Below, in pieces: positions 33,303 through 41,016 of a stretch of DNA of 45,258 nt (position 1 is its first letter; each line of letters starts with the position of its first letter). The DNA is taken from NCBI GenBank assembly GCA_016936215.1, contig JAFGPL010000184.1, positions 1-45,258 on the forward strand, written 5' to 3'. The translations under genes and the position numbers were made by a program. Source of the DNA: Bacteroidales bacterium (GTDB lineage: Bacteria; Bacteroidota; Bacteroidia; Bacteroidales; UBA10428). The notes beneath the pieces were generated by a model. That model ran no database searches. It was not told the DNA's origin and was given only the letters and a program-made list of their open reading frames with translations.

Positions 33303-34361
33303 ATTGAAAGGAAGAAAATAACCATTACCGATATTGCCAGGCTTGCAGGCGTATCCATAGGTACAGTTGACCGTGTAATACACGATCGGGGACAGGTTTC
33401 TCACGATACAAGGGAAAAAATCCTGAAAATTGTTCAGGAGGTCAATTTCAGCCCCGATATCCTTGCAAGCATGCTTGCTTCAAAAAAAACTTACAAATTC
33501 ATTATTTTAATTCCAGAATACCAGGAAGACAGCAGTTTTTGGAAATCTCCGCTTGCAGGAATGAAAAGGGCACTTGCTGAAATAGGACATTATGGCATAA
33601 GTGCAGAATACTTCTTTTTCGATCAGTTTGATACGGAATCTTTCAGGACCAAAGCAGAAAAGATCATCGCCTTAAAACCCGACGGACTTTTGTTTGCACC
33701 GGTCCAATACGATCAGGCTACTGAGTTGGTGCATCTGTGTGAAGAAAGCAATATCCCTTTTGTATTTATTAATTCCAACATCGAAGAGCTTAATTATTTA
33801 TCCTATATAGGCCAGAATTCTGTGCAAAGCGGTTACCTCGCGGCAAAGCTTATGAGTATGGGTTTTATTCCCGGTTCTGAGGTACTGGTCATAAATATTT
33901 CCAGGCAAATCGCGAACCATCGGCATATTATCAAACGAAACAAAGGTTTTGAAGATTTCTTTCACGACCATCCCGACATACAAATAAGCCTCCATACCCT
34001 GAATATCGAGAACACTTGCCAGGAGTCGGTAAATAAATACCTTGGCGATGCCTTTAGGCAGTATAAAAATATTTTTGGTATTTATGTGCCCAGTTCACGT
34101 GTTTATAAAGTAGCTAAGTATTTAGATGATAAGAATATAAACAGGAGGTTAATAGGGTACGACCTGATAGAAGAAAATATCTCATATCTCAAAAACGGGA
34201 TCATTGATTTTCTTATCAGCCAAAAACCTGTTGAACAGGGATACCATGGCATTATGGCGCTGTTCAATCACCTGGTGCTGAAAAAGGGTTATAAAAAGAA
34301 CCTTTATCTTCCGATTGACATCATAACCAGTGAAAATTTAAGCTATTATCTTGAATATTAA
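33303..34361 (+). CDS. LacI-family regulator of the uronate locus; 5' end irregular
   Basis: The LacI-type helix-turn-helix is intact from about 33318 (ITITDIARLAGVSIGTVDRVIHDRG), followed by the hinge segment and a periplasmic-binding-protein-like sensor domain (KFIILIPEYQEDSSFWKSPLAGM ... GYDLIEEN). The ATG at 33471 is too far in, as it would cut off the DNA-binding domain. No ATG, GTG or TTG exists in frame between the stop at 33276 and the HTH. A TTG at 33304 in the +1 frame would give MKGRKITITDIARL if one A were added to the A-run 33315-33318. The start is therefore an ATT-type codon near 33303, a sequencing indel, or a real frameshift. It binds the two operators upstream, by inference, and probably senses a uronate or intermediate. 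Confidence 0.75.
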   Translation: MERKKITITDIARLAGVSIGTVDRVIHDRGQVSHDTREKILKIVQEVNFSPDILASMLASKKTYKFIILIPEYQEDSSFWKSPLAGMKRALAEIGHYGISAEYFFFDQFDTESFRTKAEKIIALKPDGLLFAPVQYDQATELVHLCEESNIPFVFINSNIEELNYLSYIGQNSVQSGYLAAKLMSMGFIPGSEVLVINISRQIANHRHIIKRNKGFEDFFHDHPDIQISLHTLNIENTCQESVNKYLGDAFRQYKNIFGIYVPSSRVYKVAKYLDDKNINRRLIGYDLIEENISYLKNGIIDFLISQKPVEQGYHGIMALFNHLVLKKGYKKNLYLPIDIITSENLSYYLEY

Positions 34362-34377
34362 ACATAAATAATAAATT

Positions 34378-35229
34378 ATGAAGAAACTATCTTTTGACGA
34401 TCTTAACGGAAAAGTATGTGCCATTACCGGTGGCGCAGGAGTAATAGGAAAGGCACTCGTACAGGGACTTGTATCGGTTGGCGTAAAAGTAGCCATCCTC
34501 GACATCAACAAAGAGATGGCCGACAAAATGGCTGCCGAAATTGAAAAAGAGTCGGGTGTAAAATGCATTGGTGTGGAAGCCAACGTGCTTGATAAAGCTT
34601 CTCTTGATAAAGCTAAATCTGAAATAAATGAAAAAATAGGCAAAATAGATATCCTGATCAATGGTGCAGGAGGCAACCATCCTTCAGCTACCACCAAACA
34701 GGAGCAGATGGAGAGCAATAAGGTAAGTGCACTCGAAGAAACGTTTTATGGGTTGCAACTTGAAGGCTTCCAAAAGGTTTTTGACCTGAATTTCATGGGG
34801 ACCCTCCTCCCTACCCTCGTTTTATCAAAAGATATGCTTGAAATGGGCAAAGGGGCCATTTTAAATATCTCTTCAATGAATTCATACAAACCATTAACCA
34901 AAATTCCGGCTTACTCTGCTGCTAAAGCTGCCATCAATAATTTCACCATGTGGCTTTCGGTACACTTTGCAAAAACAGGCATTCGCGTGAATGCAGTCGC
35001 ACCTGGTTTCTTCCTTACCAATCAGAACAGGTTTCTGCTTATTGACGAAAAAACCGGTGAAGCTACCGCCCGCGGTAAAAAAATAATCAGTAACACACCT
35101 ATGGGCAGGTACGGGGAAGTGGAAGAACTTCAGGGTACAACACTCTTCCTTTTGTCTGATGTATCTAAATTCATTACCGGAGTGGTTATCCCTGTTGATG
35201 GCGGATACAGCGCTTTCGGCGGTGTGTAA
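34378..35229 (+). CDS. SDR oxidoreductase, probable fructuronate reductase (D-mannonate oxidoreductase)
   Basis: 283 residues of the classical SDR fold: cofactor motif TGGAGVIG near 20, DIN after the second strand (acidic residue, so NAD preferred), NGAGGNHPSATT, catalytic Ser in NISSMNS, YSAAKAA and a C-terminal PVDGGYSAFGGV. Bacteroidota relatives beside uxaC are annotated as D-mannonate oxidoreductases, unrelated to the long-chain UxuB of E. coli. It lies 16 bases after the LacI gene and would reduce fructuronate to mannonate. Substrate assignment rests on context. Confidence 0.7.
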   Translation: MKKLSFDDLNGKVCAITGGAGVIGKALVQGLVSVGVKVAILDINKEMADKMAAEIEKESGVKCIGVEANVLDKASLDKAKSEINEKIGKIDILINGAGGNHPSATTKQEQMESNKVSALEETFYGLQLEGFQKVFDLNFMGTLLPTLVLSKDMLEMGKGAILNISSMNSYKPLTKIPAYSAAKAAINNFTMWLSVHFAKTGIRVNAVAPGFFLTNQNRFLLIDEKTGEATARGKKIISNTPMGRYGEVEELQGTTLFLLSDVSKFITGVVIPVDGGYSAFGGV

Positions 35230-35272
35230 TTTTTTGATTAACAGAACATAAAGAGAACCAAAACTAAACAAT

Positions 35273-36301
35273 ATGACTGATAAACAATGGACAGAACTTG
35301 TCAATATAATAAATGGTAAAAAGCCGGAAAAAATCCCGGTTGGGTTTATCATTGACAGTCCCTGGCTTCCAAACTGGTTTGGCATTAATATACTTGATTA
35401 TTATACCAGTGACGAACTATGGTTTAAAGCCAATATGAAAGCCCTGGAGACATTCCCCGATATATGGTTTCTCCCGGGTTTCTGGAGCGAATACGGTATG
35501 TGTACAGAGCCTTCTGCATTTGGCGCAAAATGCCGGTTTTACGAAAATGAGTTTCCGTTTGCCGATAAGACCATTCTTACCACAGACGATATTGACAAAG
35601 TGGTAAAACCCGATCCTGCAACAGACGGGTTGCTGCCCTTTATGCTTAACAGGTTGAAAACCATTCAGCCTCAGATTGAAAAAGCCGGACACCATATCAA
35701 ATTTTCGGTGTCAAGGGGACCGCTAAACATAGCAACGTTCCTTATGGGTGTCAGTGAATTTATGATGGCCTGCATGATGGAACCCGAACGCATCCATAAG
35801 CTGCTTGGTATTATTACCGAATTTCTTATAGAATGGCACGAGATGCAGCGCAAGGTATTTCCTTCTATTGACGGTATCCTGGTACTTGACGACATTGTCG
35901 GGTTTATTGGCACCGAAGAGTTTAAAGAATTTGGACTGCCTTATCTGAAAAAAATTTACGATACACCGGCAACGGTAAAGTTCTTTCACAACGATGCAGA
36001 GTGCGAAGCTTCAGTCTCTTTTTATCCTGAAATAGGTATAAACCTTTATAACCCGGGAATCTATACGCCTGTAAATAAAATCAAAGAACTTACCGGTAAT
36101 AAAATGGCAATACTCGGCAGCATCCCGCCCCGTGATGTTCTTGCTTCAGGAACAAGTGAGCAGGTAATGGAGGCTGTTGAAAAACAGGTCACGGAGTTGT
36201 ATACCACTGAGAGGTTTATCCTTTCGTGTGCCGGGGGAATGCCTCCGGGAGTGAGCACAGGGAACATAAAGGCATTCTGTGAAATGAACAAGAAAATGTA
36301 A
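35273..36301 (+). CDS. Uroporphyrinogen decarboxylase (UroD)-family protein, probably not a true HemE
   Basis: 342 residues. UroD/cobalamin-methyltransferase fold segments are visible: KKPEKIPVGFIID, FLPGFWSEYGMCTEPSAFGAK, GPLNIATFLMGVSEFMM, ILVLDDIVGFIGTEEFKEFGLPYLKKIYD, FFHNDAECEAS, ILGSIPPRDVLASGT and ILSCAGGMPPGVSTGNI. HemE's N-terminal PxWxMRQAGR motif is missing, so porphyrin synthesis is unlikely. Such paralogues often occur in sugar or methoxyl-compound loci as corrinoid-related methyltransferases or of unknown role. It lies 43 bases after the SDR gene. Its contribution to uronate use is unknown. Confidence 0.75.
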   Translation: MTDKQWTELVNIINGKKPEKIPVGFIIDSPWLPNWFGINILDYYTSDELWFKANMKALETFPDIWFLPGFWSEYGMCTEPSAFGAKCRFYENEFPFADKTILTTDDIDKVVKPDPATDGLLPFMLNRLKTIQPQIEKAGHHIKFSVSRGPLNIATFLMGVSEFMMACMMEPERIHKLLGIITEFLIEWHEMQRKVFPSIDGILVLDDIVGFIGTEEFKEFGLPYLKKIYDTPATVKFFHNDAECEASVSFYPEIGINLYNPGIYTPVNKIKELTGNKMAILGSIPPRDVLASGTSEQVMEAVEKQVTELYTTERFILSCAGGMPPGVSTGNIKAFCEMNKKM

Positions 36302-36326
36302 AATCTAAAGATAAATACATTTAACC

Positions 36327-36734
36327 TTGAATAAAGGAACACTGATAAATATAGCATTTTGGACCTGGCTTCTTACCGTTATTATACTATCGGTTATCCC
36401 CAAAACACCGGACGTTAAATTTTCCGGATGGGGGTTGGAGTTCCGCCTCGACTATGCAGAACATTTTGTTGTCTACCTGGTTCTTGGTATGCTGTTTATC
36501 AAAAAACGAAAAACACTTAAACGAAGCGGTTACACTGCAGGAATATTTTACTATACGATTTGGATCTTATTTGCCGCTTTGGCCGAACTCGTGCAAAAAT
36601 ATATTCCAGGCAGGAGTTTTAACCCAAATGATATGTACTATAACATTGGTGGTATCATGGCAGGGTTATCCATAACAGGGTTTTATTTCAGAAAAGCTGA
36701 AGAAACCACGAAGAACGAAAATATGAACCATTAA
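36327..36734 (+). CDS. VanZ-like membrane protein
   Basis: 135 residues from TTG at 36327 (MNKGTLINIAFWTWLLTVIIL). Three to four TM segments. VanZ-family residues are visible: DYAEHFVVYLVLGMLF, AALAELVQKYIPGRSFNPNDMYYNIGGIMAG. The family often appears in envelope or carbohydrate loci and its reaction is unknown. It is embedded between the UroD-like and LarA-like genes (11 bases before the latter), in the middle of the transcription unit. Confidence 0.75.
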   Translation: MNKGTLINIAFWTWLLTVIILSVIPKTPDVKFSGWGLEFRLDYAEHFVVYLVLGMLFIKKRKTLKRSGYTAGIFYYTIWILFAALAELVQKYIPGRSFNPNDMYYNIGGIMAGLSITGFYFRKAEETTKNENMNH

Positions 36735-36745
36735 AAATTAAAGAT

Positions 36746-38017
36746 ATGTTATTATACAGCAGAGGATCAGAAAATGATGTGTTAGGACCCGATGACCTTA
36801 AAAACGGCCTTATTGAAGCTTTGAACAAACTGGGCAACAGAAAAAAAGTACTGGCCATACCTCCCGATATTACCCGTATGCATTCGCGTGCCGGAGAACT
36901 TACAAGGTATGCATGGGAGTATTACGGCGACACGCTTACAGATATTTTACCAGCCATCGGAACACATTTTCCTATGACCTACAATGAAATAAGTGAAATG
37001 TTTGGCACTGTACCTTCATCTCTTTTTCGTGAGCACAACTGGCGGAGCGACCTTACCAAACTCGGGGAAGTGCCTGCTGACTTTATATATGAAGTTTCGG
37101 GGGGTAAAGCCAATTTTACATGGCCTGCACAGGTAAACAGCCTGCTGGTGAATGGCAACTTCGACCTTATCCTTTCAATCGGACAGGTTGTGCCACACGA
37201 AGTTATCGGGATGGCCAATTATAACAAAAATATTTTTGTCGGTGCCGGCGGTTCAGAGGGCATCAACAAAAGCCATTACCTGGGCGCTGTATATGGCATG
37301 GAACGGATTATGGGAAGGGCAGATAACCCTGTGAGAAAGGTACTAAACTATGCTTCGGAGCATTTTGCCACCAACCTTCCGGTTATCTATGTACAGACTG
37401 TTGTTGGCCGCGGAGAAGATGGAAAACTCAAAACCCGTGGTATGTATATCGGCGACGATATTGAATGTTTTAACAAAGCCGCCGAACTTTCGCTAAAGGT
37501 GAATTTCCAGATGCTCGATGAAGAACTTACCAAAGTAGTTGTTTACCTTGATCCTTCGGAGTTCAAAAGCACCTGGCTTGGCAACAAAAGCGTTTATCGC
37601 ACCAGGATGGCCATTGCCGACGGCGGCGAGCTTATCGTGCTTGCTCCCGGTTTGAGGGAATTCGGTGAGGATAAAGAAATTGATAAGCTTATACGTAAAT
37701 ACGGGTATCTTACCACCCCCGAAATTCTGAAAAATGTTGATGATAACGAAGACCTGCGGAATAACCTTAGTGCCGCGGCTCATCTTATCCACGGATCATC
37801 TGAAGACAGGTTTAAAATTACCTATTGTCCCGGTAAACTAACAAAAGAAGAGATAGAAAGTGTAAATTTTAGTTACGCCGACCTCGATGAAATGAAGAAA
37901 AAATACGATCCCCAGATATTGAAAGACGGTTACAATATGGTAGATGGCGAAAAGATATTTTACATTTCAAATCCTGCCATTGGCCTCTGGGCATACAAAA
38001 AACGGTTTACAGAATAG
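36746..38017 (+). CDS. LarA-superfamily nickel-dependent hydroxyacid racemase/epimerase (possible mannonate/gluconate 2-epimerase)
   Basis: 423 residues, equal to Lactobacillus LarA. The catalytic residues are preserved: a THFPMT His (His74), PHEVIG (His151), NYNKNIF (Lys161, the cofactor-anchoring lysine) and NKSHYLG (His177). The spacings 151-161-177 equal LarA's 174-184-200. The superfamily includes D-gluconate 2-epimerases besides lactate and malate racemases. D-mannonate and D-gluconate are C2 epimers, and mannonate is the expected product of the neighbouring SDR, while gnd (6-phosphogluconate dehydrogenase) lies two genes downstream. The nickel-pincer cofactor genes larBCE are not in the window. 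The stop is 2 bases before pdxB. Confidence 0.85.
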   Translation: MLLYSRGSENDVLGPDDLKNGLIEALNKLGNRKKVLAIPPDITRMHSRAGELTRYAWEYYGDTLTDILPAIGTHFPMTYNEISEMFGTVPSSLFREHNWRSDLTKLGEVPADFIYEVSGGKANFTWPAQVNSLLVNGNFDLILSIGQVVPHEVIGMANYNKNIFVGAGGSEGINKSHYLGAVYGMERIMGRADNPVRKVLNYASEHFATNLPVIYVQTVVGRGEDGKLKTRGMYIGDDIECFNKAAELSLKVNFQMLDEELTKVVVYLDPSEFKSTWLGNKSVYRTRMAIADGGELIVLAPGLREFGEDKEIDKLIRKYGYLTTPEILKNVDDNEDLRNNLSAAAHLIHGSSEDRFKITYCPGKLTKEEIESVNFSYADLDEMKKKYDPQILKDGYNMVDGEKIFYISNPAIGLWAYKKRFTE

Positions 38018-38019
38018 GT

Positions 38020-39165
38020 ATGGTAATTATTGCAGACAATAAAATCCCTTTCCTTAATGGTGCGCTTGAGCCCTTTGCCGACGTGGTTTATGCTTCAGGT
38101 AAAGACATAACCAATGAACTGATCAGGCAAACAGATGCTGAAGCCCTGATTATCCGCACAAGGACTAAATGCAACCATGAATTGCTGAGAGAAACCAAAG
38201 TGAGTTTTATAGCCACAGCCACCATTGGTTATGATCATATTGACACCGACTATTGCAATAAAAACGGTATTTTCTGGACCAATGCCCCCGGGTGCAATTC
38301 ATCATCGGTACAGCAATATATCGCCTCTGCACTTGTTACATTAGCAAATAATATGAATTTTAACCTCAGGGATAAAACACTGGGGGTAGTTGGCGTAGGC
38401 AATGTAGGTTCGAAAGTGGTACGCCTTGCTGAAGCCCTTAACATGACAGTTATTATGAACGATCCCCCAAGGCAAAGAAAAGAAAACCATTGCCAGATGA
38501 GGTCGCTTGATACGGTTCTGATAGAATGTGATATTATTACCTTTCATGTGCCATTGAACCTTGAAGGGACTGATAAAACCTTTCATATGGCCGATACATC
38601 ATTTTTTGAGCAGGTTCGCAGCGGAACAATCATTATCAATAGTTCCAGGGGTGAAGTGATTGAAAGTACTGCCCTTAAACAGGCTGTTAAATCGGGGAAG
38701 ATAGCTGCCGCCGTGCTCGATGTATGGGAAAATGAACCTGTTATTGACAAAGAGCTCATGTCCCTTGCATCAATTGCTACTCCTCATATTGCAGGTTATT
38801 CTGCCGACGGTAAAGCCAATGGCACCACCATGAGTGTAAGGGCTCTAAGCAGATTTTTCAACCTGGGGATTGACGACTGGGTACCGGCTGAAATACCTGT
38901 TCCTTCAAAAACAACCATCCACCTCAAAAGCAGGGGAAAAAGCGACGATGCCATTATCCGCGAAGCAATTATGGCTACCTATAACATTATGGATGATGAT
39001 GCCAGGTTGCGCGGCTCTGTCGAAACATTTGAAAAACAAAGGGGCAGCTATCCTCTCAGAAGAGAGTTTCATGTATACGATGTCTTTCTTTCTGATGAGA
39101 GGCCTGACACAATAAAAAGACTTAAGAAACTGGGATTTAAAGTAAATAATAATCTAAATACTTAA
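38020..39165 (+). CDS. pdxB: Erythronate-4-phosphate dehydrogenase
   Basis: 381 residues, the family length. PdxB oxidises 4-phosphoerythronate in pyridoxal phosphate synthesis. Its N-terminus (VIIADNKIPFLNGALEPFADV), TIGYDHIDTDYC, APGCNSSSVQQYIASAL, the NAD fold GVVGVGNVGSKVVRLAE, IINSSRGEVIES, AAAVLDVWENEP and TPHIAGYSADGKANGT are PdxB-type, as is the C-terminal dimerisation region. It starts 2 bases after the LarA-like gene, so it is probably coupled to it. A sugar-acid dehydrogenase role is conceivable, but the PdxB pattern is strong. Confidence 0.9.
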   Translation: MVIIADNKIPFLNGALEPFADVVYASGKDITNELIRQTDAEALIIRTRTKCNHELLRETKVSFIATATIGYDHIDTDYCNKNGIFWTNAPGCNSSSVQQYIASALVTLANNMNFNLRDKTLGVVGVGNVGSKVVRLAEALNMTVIMNDPPRQRKENHCQMRSLDTVLIECDIITFHVPLNLEGTDKTFHMADTSFFEQVRSGTIIINSSRGEVIESTALKQAVKSGKIAAAVLDVWENEPVIDKELMSLASIATPHIAGYSADGKANGTTMSVRALSRFFNLGIDDWVPAEIPVPSKTTIHLKSRGKSDDAIIREAIMATYNIMDDDARLRGSVETFEKQRGSYPLRREFHVYDVFLSDERPDTIKRLKKLGFKVNNNLNT

Positions 39166-39183
39166 TAAACAAACAAATTGAAT

Positions 39184-40638
39184 ATGGAAAAATTAGCAGA
39201 CATTGGATTGATAGGACTGGCCGTAATGGGCGAAAACCTTGTGCTGAACATGGAAAGCAAAGGATTTACCGTTGCTGTGTTCAACCGTACGGTAGAAAAG
39301 GTAGACAAATTTGTTAACGGACGGGGTAAAGGCAAAAACTTTATCGGTGCCCACTCTATCGAAGAGCTGGTAAAATCGCTGAAACGCCCGCGTAAAGTGA
39401 TGATGCTTGTGAAAGCAGGTCAGGCTGTTGATGACTTTATCGAATTGCTGATACCACACCTCGAAGCAGGTGATATTATCATTGACGGGGGTAATTCACA
39501 TTTTCCCGACACCATACGCAGGACAAAATATGTTGAAAGCAAAGGATTGCTCTATATCGGCACCGGCGTATCAGGCGGTGAAGAGGGTGCATTGCTCGGG
39601 CCGTCTATTATGCCCGGAGGATCGAATAGTGCCTGGCCGCATGTTAAATCCATCTTTCAGGCCATATCTGCCAAGGTAGAAGACGGCTCGCCATGTTGCG
39701 ACTGGGTTGGGGAAAACGGCGCCGGCCATTTTGTGAAAATGGTTCATAATGGTATTGAATATGGCGACATGCAGCTTATCTGCGAAGCATACCAGATCAT
39801 GAAAGAACTGCTCGGAATGACACCGGACGAAATGCACGAAGTATTTAAAGAATGGAACAAAGGTGAGCTCGACAGTTACCTGATAGAAATCACACGCGAC
39901 ATACTGGCCTTCAAAGATGAAGACGGAAAACCTCTTGTTGAAAAGATTCTTGATACAGCCGGGCAAAAAGGAACCGGTAAATGGACTGCCGTTGCAGCCC
40001 TCGACCAGGGTGTACCCCTCACACTAATAGGCGAAGCAGTATTCGCACGCTGCCTCTCTGCACAAAAAGACGAACGTGTACGTGCCTCGAAAGTGCTTAC
40101 TGGCCCTGCAAAAAAATTCACCGGCGATAAAAAAGCATTCATCGAAGATATCAAACAGGCGCTTTTTGCTTCCAAACTGGTATCATATGCCCAGGGTTAT
40201 GTGCTGATGCGCGCTGCAGCCGCGGAATACGGCTGGAACCTCAATAACGGCGGCATCGCCCTGATGTGGCGCGGTGGATGTATCATCCGCTCGGTATTCC
40301 TCAGCAAGATCAAAGAAGCATTCGATAAAAACCCCAACCTTGAAAACCTGTTGCTTGACCCATATTTCAAAGGAAAAGTGGTCGCAGCACAGGATGGCTG
40401 GAGAAGAGTGGTTGCAGCAGCCGCTATGCAGGGTATTCCCGTACCGGCATTTGCAACTGCCCTGGCATATTTCGATGGTTACCGTTCAGAAAGACTGCCC
40501 GCTAACCTTTTGCAGGCCCAGCGCGACTATTTTGGCGCCCATACCTACGAAAGAGTGGACAAACCCCGTGGAGAATTCTATCACACCAACTGGACAGGCA
40601 GAGGCGGTGAAACAGCCTCTTCTACATACACTGTCTGA
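39184..40638 (+). CDS. gnd: 6-phosphogluconate dehydrogenase (decarboxylating)
   Basis: 484 residues from ATG 39184 ([22 protein letters not shown]), with a TTG two codons earlier. It oxidises 6-phosphogluconate to ribulose 5-phosphate and CO2. NADP-binding GLAVMGENL and [26 protein letters not shown] (catalytic Lys and His region), [10 protein letters not shown] and the tail [19 protein letters not shown] are family-typical. It is the last gene before a strong terminator. A gluconate or 6-phosphogluconate supply from the uronate route would feed it. Confidence 0.97.
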   Translation: MEKLADIGLIGLAVMGENLVLNMESKGFTVAVFNRTVEKVDKFVNGRGKGKNFIGAHSIEELVKSLKRPRKVMMLVKAGQAVDDFIELLIPHLEAGDIIIDGGNSHFPDTIRRTKYVESKGLLYIGTGVSGGEEGALLGPSIMPGGSNSAWPHVKSIFQAISAKVEDGSPCCDWVGENGAGHFVKMVHNGIEYGDMQLICEAYQIMKELLGMTPDEMHEVFKEWNKGELDSYLIEITRDILAFKDEDGKPLVEKILDTAGQKGTGKWTAVAALDQGVPLTLIGEAVFARCLSAQKDERVRASKVLTGPAKKFTGDKKAFIEDIKQALFASKLVSYAQGYVLMRAAAAEYGWNLNNGGIALMWRGGCIIRSVFLSKIKEAFDKNPNLENLLLDPYFKGKVVAAQDGWRRVVAAAAMQGIPVPAFATALAYFDGYRSERLPANLLQAQRDYFGAHTYERVDKPRGEFYHTNWTGRGGETASSTYTV

Positions 40639-40669
40639 TTCACTTTCACTTAACAGTTTTGGTTCATCG

Positions 40670-40700
40670 CCGCAAAGCCTTCATGGCTTTGCGGTTTTTT
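40670..40700 (+). terminator. Rho-independent terminator after gnd
   Basis: CCGCAAAGCC (40670-40679) pairs perfectly with GGCTTTGCGG (40685-40694) over a 5-base loop and is followed by TTTTTT. It ends the run that begins with the LacI gene. Confidence 0.93.
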
Positions 40701-40763
40701 AATTTTCAAAGATTCTGTATTAAATAGAAAATTGAATATTTTTATAAAATATTTAGCCGGTGA

Positions 40764-40934
40764 ATGAAAAAACCAGGGAATAATACCAGTTATTATAAAC
40801 TATGCCTGTCAATGTCGCCTGTTGATAGGTTGAAAAAATCATTTGAATTAACACAAAGGGCTAAAAAGCTTAGCCGGCACTACAACCTTGAACTTAAAAG
40901 AAGAATGAAAGGTTTTTACCTTCTGAAACCCTGA
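40764..40934 (+). CDS. Possible small basic protein (56 residues)
   Basis: ATG 40764 opens a 56-residue frame with TGA at 40932-40934 (starts MKKPGNNTSYYKLC). It is Lys/Arg-rich, with SPVDRLKKSFELTQRAKKLS, a pattern seen in small helical hypothetical proteins. There is no signal peptide and no clear ribosome binding site. It lies in the 378-base spacer between gnd and the glucuronidase gene, whose other parts hold only the terminator. Coding status is uncertain. Confidence 0.35.
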   Translation: MKKPGNNTSYYKLCLSMSPVDRLKKSFELTQRAKKLSRHYNLELKRRMKGFYLLKP

Positions 40935-41016
40935 TGATAAATAAAATTCAAATAATATTGCTTTTATTATGATGATGTGGATTACATTATACCCTAATAA
41001 TTTAAATGAAAAAAGG

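Noticed and set aside
40075-40089. CGTGTACGTGCCTCG as a further LacI operator
   Set aside because: Only the left half matches and it lies in the coding sequence of gnd.
40969-41016. Longer N-terminus of the glucuronidase (ATG 40969)
   Set aside because: The extra 16 residues would hide a clean signal peptide that starts at 41017, which also has AAAAGG just upstream.
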